Below are positions 18,742 to 27,617 of a stretch of 64,000 nucleotides of DNA, one piece after another. The position numbers and the translations under genes were made by a program. The notes under the pieces are model-generated. The model ran no database searches. It was not told where the DNA came from and saw nothing but the letters and a program-made list of their open reading frames with translations. How positions within the stretch are numbered: the stretch's first letter is position 1; every line of letters begins with the position of its first letter. Source of the stretch: Terriglobia bacterium (GTDB lineage: Bacteria > Acidobacteriota > Terriglobia > Terriglobales > Acidobacteriaceae); contig JAIQGK010000009.1 in assembly GCA_020072645.1 (NCBI GenBank), positions 124,001 to 188,000 of the forward strand, in the 5' to 3' direction.

Positions 18742-19488
18742 TCATCTGCTGATTCTTGCCTGCTCCATTTCAGAAATTATCGCTGCGGCGGCCTTGGCGG
18801 GATCTGCAGCATGGGTAATCGGCCGACCCACAACAATGTGGCTTACTCCATTGCTGATTGCCTGCGCTGGAGTCGCAGTCCTTTGCTGGTCGTTGGTTTC
18901 TGCACCTGCCGGACGGATGCCCGGCGTGACAATGGCAAAACCTTCGCCCAGAGCTTTTCTCACCATCAGAGATTCACGCGGCGACGTAACAATTCCCTGG
19001 CAGGCTGCGCTTTTCGCCAAGGCGGCCATACGGAGAACCTGGTCAGATACGCGTCCGGACACGCCAATTTCCTGCATGTCTTCATCGTTCAGGCTGGTTA
19101 GGACGGTGACTGCCAGAAGGTTGAGCCGTCCCGCTGCGGCTTCAGTAGCCGCCCGCAGCATCGCAGAGCCACCGCTGCCGTGGATGGTAAGCATATCGAC
19201 GCGAAGCTCCACAGCCGACTTCACGGCCAAAGCCACAGTCGTAGGAATGTCATGAAGTTTTAGATCGAGAAACACTCGCCTGCCAGAACTCACCAGATCA
19301 CGGACGATGCTGGGACCTTCGGCGGTAAAGAGTTGGAGTCCTACCTTGTAAATCCCCGCAGCATCGCCAACACGGGCTACAAGTTTTTGCGCTTCAGCGG
19401 CGCTCGAAACGTCCAGGGCGACAATGAGGCGCTCCCGCATCCCGGAGGATGCGGGCAGACCTGCGATCACAGGAGACTGAATAGCCAT
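18742..19488 (-). CDS. pyrF: Orotidine 5'-phosphate decarboxylase
   Basis: Last step of UMP synthesis, converting OMP to UMP in the cytosol. The 248-residue TIM barrel contains the catalytic FLDLKLHDIPTTV segment with D75, K77 and D80, the N-terminal LIVALDV strand, and the phosphate-binding loops TPGIRPAG and IVVGRPITHA. It lies 35 bases after the RlpA-like gene on the same strand. Other pyr genes are absent from the window. Confidence 0.95.
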   Translation of the reverse strand: MAIQSPVIAGLPASSGMRERLIVALDVSSAAEAQKLVARVGDAAGIYKVGLQLFTAEGPSIVRDLVSSGRRVFLDLKLHDIPTTVALAVKSAVELRVDMLTIHGSGGSAMLRAATEAAAGRLNLLAVTVLTSLNDEDMQEIGVSGRVSDQVLRMAALAKSAACQGIVTSPRESLMVRKALGEGFAIVTPGIRPAGAETNDQQRTATPAQAISNGVSHIVVGRPITHAADPAKAAAAIISEMEQARISR

Positions 19489-19523
19489 GCTCCCTAGTAT
19501 ATTTATTTTTCGCTTATTGTGCG

Positions 19524-20009
19524 CTAATATCCGCGATTCATAGCCATATTTTCCGGCTGAATCAGGTCAATACGGATACGCTCCACGCCATCACGGAAGT
19601 TGAGCATCCGGGCAGCGCTATAGCTCAGGTCCATTATCCGGTTTCCAACGTACGGTCCCCGATCATTGACCCGAACAATGATCCACTTGCCATTTTTCAG
19701 GTTCGTCACCTTTACAAAGCTTCCCAAGGGGAGCTTCCGGTGCGCGGCCGTGAATTCGAACATGTCGAAGTCCTCGCCGCTGGCCGTGGTCTTGCCGTGA
19801 AACTGCTTGCCATACCAGGATGCTGTTCCGACCTGATAGGGTTTGGGTTCAACCTTTGAACTCTTCAATGTTTGGTTCTGGGTTGACCTGAGTGCCATGG
19901 GGATGGCGCTATTTTTTACCTGGGGCTGTTGGTGGTTTGGAACTGGTGCCGCCCCCACGTTGGCAGCCATACAGCAAGCCGCCGCCAGAATGGACAGTAC
20001 TCTGTTCAT
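19524..20009 (-). CDS. RlpA-like double-psi beta-barrel protein
   Basis: Exported cell-wall protein of 161 residues with a signal peptide (1-20) and a proline-poor linker. A DPBB domain starts at about residue 60 (VGTASWYGKQFHGKTTASGEDF) and ends with VNDRGPYVGNRIMDLSYSAARML. The conserved acidic and histidine residues of RlpA lytic transglycosylases (DRGP and the YGKQFHGKTTASGE block) are present. No C-terminal SPOR domain is seen, so septal targeting as in E. coli RlpA is not indicated. There is no lipobox, so it is probably soluble in the periplasm. Confidence 0.85.
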   Translation of the reverse strand: MNRVLSILAAACCMAANVGAAPVPNHQQPQVKNSAIPMALRSTQNQTLKSSKVEPKPYQVGTASWYGKQFHGKTTASGEDFDMFEFTAAHRKLPLGSFVKVTNLKNGKWIIVRVNDRGPYVGNRIMDLSYSAARMLNFRDGVERIRIDLIQPENMAMNRGY

Positions 20010-20399
20010 GCAAACTCCTTGACATACAGAATCTGGGTTCCCCTGTGTTCATATCGACGCTAATTGTATGGAATCATAAGGATGGGTGGCAACCGCCTTA
20101 TATTCTCCCAAACTCCTAGCGTGTCTTTTTTACAACACTGGGGATTACCGCTAAGCTCCTAAGGTTAGGCCAGTTACCTTAATTCACGACCCAAAGTAAG
20201 ATGCCTGTGGCTGGAAAGCAGTTGTTCAGAAAAGGGTACATTTTTCTCTTGTAAATAATTGATTTTAAATGAATTGCTTAAAAAATAGCTTATTTTTCAA
20301 AAAATTGTGAAAAAGGACATTTCTGAGGTAACCAGGCAAGCCATCTTTCAGCGTTTTCGGCACAATGTACCAAGGACACCTTTTCTTTATACTGGCGGC
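20010..20399. other. Divergent intergenic region, A/T-rich on the right
   Basis: About 390 bases between the RlpA-like and CYTH genes. The stretch 20245-20310 is very A/T-rich and has an imperfect inverted repeat (aaaaaatagc/ttattttt). TATACT at 20389-20394 lies just before the CYTH start and could be a -10 element. No gene is supported. Confidence 0.4.
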
Positions 20400-20969
20400 A
20401 TGGCTACCGATCGCGAAGTCGAGATCAAGTTCAAGATCGACGACATTGACGCCCTCACTGCCGCCCTCCAGACCTCTGGATTCCGTCTGATCACCCCCCG
20501 CACCCATGAGATGAATACTCTCTATGACCAGCCCGGGGGCAAACTCCGTCGGCGGGAAGCCCTGCTCCGGCTTCGCGAGTATGGCCCGCGCTGGACACTG
20601 ACTTACAAGGACCGTAGTGGGAGGCAATCTGGGCGGCATAAGTCCCGCCGGGAGATTGAAACCCAGGTGAAAAACGGCGATGCCATGGGCCGGATCATTG
20701 AAGCGGTCGGCTTCAGCCCCAGCTTCCGCTATGAAAAGTTCCGCAGTGAATGGGCCGACTCTAACGACCACGTTGTGATCGACGAAACGCCCATCGGCAA
20801 CTTTGGCGAAATTGAAGGCCAAGCCAAGTGGATTGACGCCACCGCCAGGCGCCTGAACATTTCCGTTAAAAGTTACCTGAAAGAGTCTTACGCGGAGCTG
20901 TTCGCCGCCTGGAAACGCAAGACCAGAAGCAAAGCGAAGGAAATGACGTTCAAGGAGATAAAAGGCTAA
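20400..20969 (+). CDS. CYTH-domain protein (class IV adenylate cyclase/triphosphatase family)
   Basis: 189-residue tunnel-fold protein. The N-terminal ExExK signature is E6-V-E8-I-K10. Downstream are the basic and acidic strands typical of the family (KLRRREALLRLREYG, TYKDRS, FRYEKFRSEW, VVIDETPIGNFGEIEG). Members bind triphosphates with divalent metal and act as cyclases of the CyaB type, thiamine triphosphatases or inorganic triphosphatases; sequence alone does not decide which. ATG 20400 is preferred to an upstream start at 20307, because the signature then lies at the expected N-terminal position. Confidence 0.85.
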   Translation: MATDREVEIKFKIDDIDALTAALQTSGFRLITPRTHEMNTLYDQPGGKLRRREALLRLREYGPRWTLTYKDRSGRQSGRHKSRREIETQVKNGDAMGRIIEAVGFSPSFRYEKFRSEWADSNDHVVIDETPIGNFGEIEGQAKWIDATARRLNISVKSYLKESYAELFAAWKRKTRSKAKEMTFKEIKG

Positions 20970-21079
20970 GATCCTGTGCCCGGTGCATCTCGTCCCGCAG
21001 GGTTAATCTCAGCCACGGGGCATGGTTTTCTGCGCTACAATTCTCTCCATCTTGTTCTTCCCTTCCCAGGAGTCCGCGA

Positions 21080-22693
21080 ATGTATGACTACATCATCATT
21101 GGCGCCGGGTCTGCCGGATGCGTGCTGGCCAATCGACTAAGTGAAGATCCCACCGTAAAAGTGCTGCTGCTGGAAGCCGGCTGCCGCGATACACGGAAGG
21201 AGATCCATATTCCGCTGGCTTTCTCCAAGCTCTTCAAAGGCCCGTGCGACTGGACTTACTTCACCGAACCTGAGGCTACGTTGGGCAATCGCAGCCTATA
21301 CTGGCCACGCGGCAAGGTGCTGGGCGGCAGCAGTTCCATCAATGCAATGATCTACATTCGCGGCAACCACGCGGATTATGACCAGTGGCGCGACCAGGGC
21401 AATCCCGGATGGGGCTACGCGGACGTGCTGCCCTACTTCAAGAAGTCGGAAAAACAGGAGCGTGGCGCTTCTGAATATCACGGTGCATCAGGGCCGCTCT
21501 GCGTGAGCGATCTGCGGACAGTCAATCCGCTGTCGGAAGCATTTGTCGCAGCCGGCGAGGAAGCGGGCTTTCAGCGTAATCCTGATTTCAACGGCGCGCA
21601 GCAAGATGGCGTTGGTTTTTACCAGGTCACGCAGAGCAAAGGCCAGCGCCACAGCACTGCCGCGGCTTTCCTCCATCCCGTGGCATCACGGAAAAATCTG
21701 ACAGTAAAAACCGAGACGCATGTTTTTGGAATTTATTTTGAAGGCAAGCGTGCGTCGATCGTAAGCTTTCAACAGGGCAACAACAGCATGCAGGAGCGGG
21801 CTGAGCGTGAGATCATCCTGTGTGCGGGCGCTATCGGCTCACCGCAGCTGCTTATGCTCTCCGGCGTGGGCCCAGCCGAGCATTTGAGCCACTTCAATGT
21901 TCCCATTGCGTGCGATCTGCCGGGAGTTGGCAAGAATCTTCAAGACCACGCAGCCTGTGCCACGGTGTATGAATGCACCAAGCCTATCAGCCTGGCCAGC
22001 GCTGAGACCTTTTCCAACCTCATGCGTTACATGATTTCCAAAAGAGGCCCGCTGACCTCGAACGTCGCGGAGGCCGGCGCGTTTGTCAAAACCTCTTCGC
22101 GCGCCCAGATACCCGACCTGCAATTTCATTTTGGCGTCGGCTATTTTGTTGAGCATGGATTCCAGCAAATTAAAGGGCACGCCTTCACCATGGGACCAAC
22201 TCTTCTGCATCCATTCAGCCGTGGCGATATTCGTTTGCGCTCCAGCAATCCGCTCGATGCTCCCGCTATCCGCGCCAATTACCTTTCTGACTCTCGCGAC
22301 ATGGAAGTCATGCTGGAAGGCATCAAGCTTTCCCGCAAGCTCGCGGCGACAAAAGCTTTCGATGCCTATCGCGGCACGGAACTTCATCCTGGCCCCGCGG
22401 CAAAAGATGACGCCGCTTTGCGCGCACACATCGCCAAGTTTACTGAGACTCTCTACCATCCGGTTGGAACGTGCAAGATGGGCAATGACAACATGGCCGT
22501 GGTGGATTCAGAACTGCGCGTTCATGGCGTTGAAGGCCTGCGGGTGGTGGATGCTTCAATCATGCCGACCGTAGTCGGCGGCAACACAAACGCGCCGACA
22601 ATCATGATCGCGGAAAAGGCGGCTGATCTGATCAAGAGCGGCCCCTCATCGCGACGAACAGAAAGTTACGCTGGGAGCCTTGCGTCGCGCTGA
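21080..22693 (+). CDS. GMC-family FAD-dependent oxidoreductase
   Basis: Choline-dehydrogenase-like flavoenzyme of 537 residues. The N-terminal FAD-binding motif is DYIIIGAGSAGCVLANRLSE, followed by LLLEAG. The GMC signatures are GGSSSINAMIYIRGN (about residue 85) and GAIGSPQLLMLSGVGP (about 252). The C-terminal catalytic block contains YHPVGTCKMG and the second His/Asn region VVGGNTNAPTIMIAEKAADLI. It oxidises primary or secondary alcohols; the substrate is not evident. ATG has AGGAG eight bases upstream. The short tail after the last motif is serine/arginine-rich. Confidence 0.93.
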   Translation: MYDYIIIGAGSAGCVLANRLSEDPTVKVLLLEAGCRDTRKEIHIPLAFSKLFKGPCDWTYFTEPEATLGNRSLYWPRGKVLGGSSSINAMIYIRGNHADYDQWRDQGNPGWGYADVLPYFKKSEKQERGASEYHGASGPLCVSDLRTVNPLSEAFVAAGEEAGFQRNPDFNGAQQDGVGFYQVTQSKGQRHSTAAAFLHPVASRKNLTVKTETHVFGIYFEGKRASIVSFQQGNNSMQERAEREIILCAGAIGSPQLLMLSGVGPAEHLSHFNVPIACDLPGVGKNLQDHAACATVYECTKPISLASAETFSNLMRYMISKRGPLTSNVAEAGAFVKTSSRAQIPDLQFHFGVGYFVEHGFQQIKGHAFTMGPTLLHPFSRGDIRLRSSNPLDAPAIRANYLSDSRDMEVMLEGIKLSRKLAATKAFDAYRGTELHPGPAAKDDAALRAHIAKFTETLYHPVGTCKMGNDNMAVVDSELRVHGVEGLRVVDASIMPTVVGGNTNAPTIMIAEKAADLIKSGPSSRRTESYAGSLASR

Positions 22694-22819
22694 GACTCTG
22701 ACCGACACCTGCGATTCACTACTGTTCGAAAGCTTCATTTTGTGTTCCGGGCGATTGATTGTCTAAACTAGGCGTTCGCTACCTTACTCTCGTCCACTGG
22801 AAATTGGAGAACTCATCCC

Positions 22820-24691
22820 ATGGGAAGCATGATTGGGGCCTTGCGGTCCTTCGGGCAGGATTCCTCCGTAATAAAACAAAAGGTCAAACGAGGGACCGCG
22901 AAGCGCACATTGGCATTCGCCGCGCCCTACACGTGGCTTCTCGGGCTGTTTCTTCTTGTTGTTATTGTCGCTGCTGGCATCGGCATCGCCAATCCTCTTA
23001 TCTATCGCCAAATCATCAACAACGGCATACTTAAGGGAGACTCGTCTCTCATCATTCGACTCGCCGTGCTGGTCGCGTTGTTGGGCATCCTTGACGGAGC
23101 GCTGGGGATGGCGCAATCCTATCTATCATCAAAAATCGGCGCCGGCATCGTGCTCTCTCTCCGCGCGAAACTATTCGAGCATATCCAGAGGATGCCCCTG
23201 GCGTTTTTTACCCGAACGCAGACGGGTGCTCTGGTCAGCAGGCTCAATAACGATGTCGGGGGCGCTCGAACGGCATTTACTGACATTCTCTCCAATGTCG
23301 TGGGGAACGTGATCACCGTTGTACTGATCCTGGGCGCCATGTTCGTGCTTTCCTGGCGCATTACGCTGGCAGGGCTGGTTCTGCTTCCGTTGTTCGTTCT
23401 GCCCGCGCGGTTCTGGGGACGCAAGCTCCAAACCATTGCTCGCGAAAGCTACGATCTAACCGCCGCCATGAACAACCTGATGGTCGAGCGCTTCAATGTT
23501 GCCGGTGCGCTGCTCGCCAAACTCTTCGGCCACAGCCGAGACGAGCGCAAATCATTTGAAACCAAAGCTGCCCGCGTTTCCGATATCGGAATCAAACAGG
23601 CCCTCTATGGACGCCTTTTTCTCGCGGCCCTTCTTCTCATGGCCTCGTTTGCCACAGCACTTGCCTACGGATGGGGTGGGGTGCTGGCTGTCCAACACAC
23701 GCTTGACGTGGGCACCGTGGTTGCCCTTGTGTCCTACCTGGCGCGCTTGTATGCCCCACTTCTAGGTCTTTCCAACATCCAGGTCAGCGTCATGACTGCG
23801 CTGGTCTCTTTCGAACGCGTATTCGAAGTCCTCGATCTTGCGCCGATGATCCAGGAAAAGCCCGGCGCTGTTGCGATTCCGGCCGGTCCGGCAAGAATCT
23901 CCTTCGTTCACGTCTCATTCCGCTACCCATCGGCAGCAGAGGTGTCACTTGCGTCACTTGAATCGATTGCCGTGTCCGACAAAAGACCGCTATCGACTGT
24001 GCTCAACGATCTAAACTTTACCGTTGAGCCAGGTCAATTAGTGGCTCTCGTGGGACCTTCAGGTGCGGGCAAGACGACGATTACGCATCTCATACCGCGT
24101 CTTTATGATGTTAAAAGCGGATCCATCAGCATTAACGATATCGATGTTCGCGATGCGAAGCTCGATTCTCTTCACCAGCGAATCGGCATGGTCACTCAGG
24201 ACGCGCACATGTTCCATGACACCATTCGCGCAAACCTGTTGTACGCCAGGCCCGATGCCACTGACGAGCAGATCAAGCTAGCATTGCGCGACGCACAGAT
24301 TTCAGGTCTTGTGGAATCGCTGCCGGAAGGCTTGGACACACTTGTTGGAGAAAGAGGTTATCGCTTCTCCGGCGGAGAGAAGCAGCGTCTGGCAATCGCG
24401 CGACTGCTTCTTAAGGCACCTGACATCGTCATTCTCGACGAAGCCACTGCCCATCTGGATTCTGAGTCTGAAGCCGCAATTCAACAAGCCCTTGAAGGGG
24501 CGCTGACCGGACGAACTTCGATTGTTATAGCTCACCGTTTGTCGACCATCGTCAAGGCCGATCAGATTTTGGTTATCCAAAATGGGAGCATCGTGCAGCG
24601 TGGCACCCACGCCGAACTATTGGGACAACAGGGAATCTACGCGGAGTTGTACCAGCGTCAGCTCTCTATGCCAGTCAATACACAGGCTTGA
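22820..24691 (+). CDS. ABC exporter, fused permease and ATPase
   Basis: 623-residue half-transporter of the MsbA/multidrug type in the cytoplasmic membrane, probably acting as a homodimer. Six transmembrane helices (about 35-340) precede an ATPase domain with Walker A GPSGAGKTT (about 412), signature FSGGEKQRLAIARLL (about 516), Walker B DIVILDEATAHLD (about 535) and the switch histidine in IAHRLST. A 30-residue insertion rich in Ser/Leu lies just before the ATPase domain. The ATG at 22820 is followed by a second possible start at 22829. Substrate unknown. Confidence 0.92.
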   Translation: MGSMIGALRSFGQDSSVIKQKVKRGTAKRTLAFAAPYTWLLGLFLLVVIVAAGIGIANPLIYRQIINNGILKGDSSLIIRLAVLVALLGILDGALGMAQSYLSSKIGAGIVLSLRAKLFEHIQRMPLAFFTRTQTGALVSRLNNDVGGARTAFTDILSNVVGNVITVVLILGAMFVLSWRITLAGLVLLPLFVLPARFWGRKLQTIARESYDLTAAMNNLMVERFNVAGALLAKLFGHSRDERKSFETKAARVSDIGIKQALYGRLFLAALLLMASFATALAYGWGGVLAVQHTLDVGTVVALVSYLARLYAPLLGLSNIQVSVMTALVSFERVFEVLDLAPMIQEKPGAVAIPAGPARISFVHVSFRYPSAAEVSLASLESIAVSDKRPLSTVLNDLNFTVEPGQLVALVGPSGAGKTTITHLIPRLYDVKSGSISINDIDVRDAKLDSLHQRIGMVTQDAHMFHDTIRANLLYARPDATDEQIKLALRDAQISGLVESLPEGLDTLVGERGYRFSGGEKQRLAIARLLLKAPDIVILDEATAHLDSESEAAIQQALEGALTGRTSIVIAHRLSTIVKADQILVIQNGSIVQRGTHAELLGQQGIYAELYQRQLSMPVNTQA

Positions 24692-24738
24692 TGACGCATA
24701 GTTGAATTGATCTGAAATACAAAAATCTGTCACCGACT

Positions 24739-24770
24739 TTGATGTACAACTTCGGCTAGTCCACAAATGC
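24739..24770 (-). pseudogene. Remnant of a second alpha/beta hydrolase C-terminus
   Basis: This stretch matches 25443-25474, the C-terminal part of the adjacent hydrolase gene, with about three mismatches in 32 bases and in the same orientation. Translated on the minus strand it reads AFVD-stop-PKLYIKV, against AFVDQPNLYIKT in the intact gene, so one CAG has become TAG. The similarity fades on both sides, which points to an old, deleted duplicate. Confidence 0.7.
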
Positions 24771-24814
24771 ATGCCGCCACCGTCACCCTAGAACCTAATG
24801 ATTTCAAGGACCAG

Positions 24815-24964
24815 CTAGTGTGGTGTCTCTGAAATAACTCGACGATGCATGCAATAAACAAAATCATTGTGGACCGCAGGCGCTCTCGGCTGCGCGGGGC
24901 AATTTTTTGGGCAAGCAAGTATCGGCCAAACCTTTGTAAAGGTATTTGTGAGACACCACACTAG
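24815..24964. mobile_element. 150-bp MITE-like element with 25-bp terminal inverted repeats
   Basis: The left end CTAGTGTGGTGTCTC (24815-24829) and the right end GAGACACCACACTAG (24950-24964) are exact inverted repeats. The similarity extends with a few mismatches to about 25 bases (AAATA and CT shared further in). The interior has no open frame worth calling and contains a GC-rich potential hairpin. TA within the flanking CTAG at both ends fits the TA target duplication of IS630/Tc1-type elements. The right end overlaps the last codon boundary of the DUF1801 gene and supplies its TAG stop. Confidence 0.75.
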
Positions 24965-25362
24965 CGCGCCCCCCTGCCGGCAACAGCCTTTTCCACCATC
25001 GCCTCCAGGACTTTTTGGTCCATGTCTGCAAGCTTCTTGATGTAGACGCAGCCTTTGCCTCTGGTGTGTTTGCCGAGTTTCGGCAGCAGGGCTTCAGCAT
25101 CACCTAGCCCGTACAAGACTGTTGCGGCCTTGCGTGGAGAAAAAGCGACAACCGGCATGTCGCCTTCTCGCCCGCTGTCATACACGTAATGGTAGCTGCC
25201 GAAGCCTATGATGGACGGCCCCCACATCGTCGGCCTTTCGCCAGACGCTTTCTGCATTAACTTGACGAGCGCCTTGGCGTCCGCCCGCCGTCCCTCGTCG
25301 GTGATCGCATCGATAAACGCCGACACACTCAATTTGGTAGGTTTCGTTTTGTTGTCCGCCAT
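24961..25362 (-). CDS. DUF1801 (YdhG-like) protein
   Basis: 133-residue cytosolic protein of the DUF1801 superfamily. Recognisable blocks are DEGRRADAKALVKLMQKASGE, MWGPSIIGFGSYHYVY, the FSPRKAATVLYG strand and KGCVYIKKLADMD. ATG 25362 has GGAGGGATGA directly upstream. The stop codon TAG (24961-24963) is formed by the terminal repeat of the MITE-like element, so the last residues (GRGAR) may differ from the ancestral protein. It lies 49 bases after the hydrolase, in a likely two-gene operon. Biochemical function is not established. Confidence 0.85.
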   Translation of the reverse strand: MADNKTKPTKLSVSAFIDAITDEGRRADAKALVKLMQKASGERPTMWGPSIIGFGSYHYVYDSGREGDMPVVAFSPRKAATVLYGLGDAEALLPKLGKHTRGKGCVYIKKLADMDQKVLEAMVEKAVAGRGAR

Positions 25363-25411
25363 TCATCCCTCCCTGCCGTTCCTTTACTGGCTCCCCCGCG
25401 CTGGTGGCTTC

Positions 25412-26413
25412 TCACTTCCCTTTCAAGAACTCCGACACTGTCTTGATGTACAAATTCGGCTGGTCCACAAACGCCAGGTGGCCCGACTGTGGCATGATCG
25501 CCAGCTTTGATCCGGCAATTTTTTCATGCATGGTGCGTGAGAGCCGGGGATTGGATTCATCGTGGTCGCCGCATATCAGCAGCGTTGGAACATGAATGCT
25601 GGAAAGCTTGTCCAGATATTCCACCGATTTCAAGTTGCCGTCGATGACAAACTCTCCATCAGAGCCCCACATCTCGCGGTAGAGGTCCCATGAGGTGCTG
25701 GTGTTTCCGGCAGCGGGATCGTAATTCGGGTCGGGACGCCGCTGATAAAGATATTGAAAGTAGCCATCGCCCCAGGCCAGCTTGGCGTAGTCGTCCGGAT
25801 AGCGTCCCTTTTCCCAGTCCTTGCCTTTGTTGAAGAGTCCGGCTTTCTCCAAGGCTTCCAGCTTGGCCAGCGCTTCCGGCGGCATGCTGCGCTTTTCTTC
25901 GGCCAGCACTTTGTTCATCTCACTCGTGCTGTAAAACGTTCCGCCCAGCACCAGGTGCGTGAGGTTCTGCTGATACTTGAATGCATACGCCTGCGCCAGC
26001 ACGCCGCCATAAGAATGTCCCATGAGGCTGATCTTGCCAAGATGCAGCGCCTGGCGGACGCTCTCCACGTCCTCCACCATATTTTCCACGGTGTACTGCG
26101 AAGCATCTTCCAGTTTTTCTGACCGGCCCGAACCGCGCTCGTCGATAAAGATAAGTTTGTTGCCCCGCGCCAGCGGCAGCAGGTAAGGCATTAGATAGTC
26201 GTGCGCAACGCCTGGACCGCCATGCACGATCATCAAAGGCGCACCCTGGCCGATGGTCTGGTAATAGATGAGCACGCCATTGGCATCGACATAACCTTCC
26301 TGGATCGGATAAATGTTGGAGGCCGTTGCAATGGGAGCTTTAGCCTTTTTCGTCTGGGCAAATGTTGTGATGGATAAAAGAATGACAACCAGCAACAAGA
26401 TGGATTTTTTCAT
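25412..26413 (-). CDS. Exported alpha/beta hydrolase, proline iminopeptidase-like
   Basis: 333-residue serine hydrolase with a signal peptide (1-20, ending TTFAQ), so probably periplasmic. The oxyanion motif is MIVHGGPGVAHDYL, the nucleophile elbow is LMGHSYGG, and the acid and base lie in ICGDHDESNP and PQSGHLAFVD. The family (S33 peptidases and related hydrolases) releases N-terminal proline or cleaves esters. ATG 26413 is chosen because the signal peptide starts there; the frame is open 56 codons further upstream without coding character. A decayed second copy of the C-terminus lies at 24739-24770. Confidence 0.88.
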   Translation of the reverse strand: MKKSILLLVVILLSITTFAQTKKAKAPIATASNIYPIQEGYVDANGVLIYYQTIGQGAPLMIVHGGPGVAHDYLMPYLLPLARGNKLIFIDERGSGRSEKLEDASQYTVENMVEDVESVRQALHLGKISLMGHSYGGVLAQAYAFKYQQNLTHLVLGGTFYSTSEMNKVLAEEKRSMPPEALAKLEALEKAGLFNKGKDWEKGRYPDDYAKLAWGDGYFQYLYQRRPDPNYDPAAGNTSTSWDLYREMWGSDGEFVIDGNLKSVEYLDKLSSIHVPTLLICGDHDESNPRLSRTMHEKIAGSKLAIMPQSGHLAFVDQPNLYIKTVSEFLKGK

Positions 26414-26505
26414 GCGGAAGATTATAGTTCCGCGTGTCAACCACACCAGATGATTGAAAACATTGGGTAAATACTTGCATCGGCAATCTTTGGAAAGGAC
26501 TAAAA

Positions 26506-26511
26506 TATAAT
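26506..26511 (+). promoter_or_regulatory. Candidate -10 element (TATAAT)
   Basis: Exact consensus TATAAT lies 21 bases before the start of the Gly/Ser/Phe-rich secreted protein. No -35 with good spacing is visible, so this is only a candidate. Confidence 0.3.
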
Positions 26512-26531
26512 CAAAGGACTGGGATACCTCT

Positions 26532-27431
26532 ATGAAACGCCTACCGTCACTCATTATTCTGGGTACGCTTGCTGTTCTCATCTCTTCCCCACTCTATGCG
26601 CAGCGCGGAATGTCAGGTCGCGGCGGTGGTAGCGGTTTCTCCCGCGGCGGTGGCGGTTTTCGGTCCGCTCCTTCTGGCGGGTTCAGGTCAGCAGGCCCTT
26701 CGGGATTTAGCTCAGCCCCGCGCGGATTCAGGTCAGGTCCCGGCTTCAGCTCGTTTGGTCCGCGGACTCCCGGCCTTTCATCTTTCGCTCCATCACACCG
26801 GACATTTTCATCGCGGACCTTCTCGTCGCGGACTTTTTCATCCGCTGGGCACGTCTTTGTAAATCGTCCTTTTGTAAACCGTCCGTTCGGCTTTCACCAT
26901 TTTCATAATCACCACTTTGGGTTTTTCAACGGCTGCTTTGGATGCTCACCATTCTTCTTCGGCGGCGGGCTCTTCCTTGGATCGCCTTTCTATCCCTACT
27001 ATCCCAGCTTCTATGGCGACTACTACGGGGATGGCTACGGCGGCTATGGTCCTCCGGCACAGCAGCCAGTTGTCGTGAATTCAGACAACGGCAACAGCGC
27101 GGAGCTTGCAGCTCAAGTCCAGCAGCTTACCGACGAGGTTTCCGATCTGCGCAGCGAAGAAGACAGACGATATTACGAAGACCGGAACAGGGCCAGCGCG
27201 GGCGCAACCTTGTCCGCAAAGGAGCCAGCCGTAAGCACCATATTTGTTTTCCGCGATGGACGCCGCCTCTCGGCCAAGAGCTATGCTATCGCCGGCCAGA
27301 CGTTGTGGGTCCTTAACGAACAGGCGGCGCGCAAATACCAGCTTGCCGACCTGGACGCCGCAGCAACAGAGCAAGCCAATGCCGCGAATGGTGTTGAATT
27401 TCATGTTCCGGCGCCTGCGACGAAACACTAG
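26532..27431 (+). CDS. Secreted Gly/Ser/Phe/Arg-rich protein
   Basis: 299-residue exported protein with a signal peptide (1-23, SSPLYAQ). Residues 24-110 are low-complexity with repeats such as GGFRSA, GFSSA and three tandem SRTFS units. Next are NRPF repeats and a histidine/phenylalanine cluster (FGFHHFHNHHFGFF), then a tyrosine-rich region (YPYYPSFYGDYYGDGYGGYG). The last 120 residues look folded: a short coiled coil (LAAQVQQLTDEVSDLRSEED) and a small beta domain (VSTIFVFRDGRRLSAKSYAI). A cell-surface or structural role is plausible, but no family is recognised for the repeat region. Confidence 0.7.
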   Translation: MKRLPSLIILGTLAVLISSPLYAQRGMSGRGGGSGFSRGGGGFRSAPSGGFRSAGPSGFSSAPRGFRSGPGFSSFGPRTPGLSSFAPSHRTFSSRTFSSRTFSSAGHVFVNRPFVNRPFGFHHFHNHHFGFFNGCFGCSPFFFGGGLFLGSPFYPYYPSFYGDYYGDGYGGYGPPAQQPVVVNSDNGNSAELAAQVQQLTDEVSDLRSEEDRRYYEDRNRASAGATLSAKEPAVSTIFVFRDGRRLSAKSYAIAGQTLWVLNEQAARKYQLADLDAAATEQANAANGVEFHVPAPATKH

Positions 27432-27617
27432 GTCTGGATTCCTACCTGAATCAGCCGAAGAGTCGGCCCTAAGGATGCGCATCTTTCTGTCCGTTGAGCG
27501 ATCTCAAACCTGGTTCCTAGTCAGCAGCACTGGATTAAAGAAACATCGAATGAAATAGGTTCGGGGCAGTTATATTAATTCAAAGTTTAATGCAGCGCCT
27601 TTAGGGAGAAAGCTTTT

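Noticed and set aside
20265-20822. Minus-strand frame of 185 codons
   Set aside because: It is antisense to the CYTH gene, whose ExExK motif and full-length domain make the plus strand the coding one.
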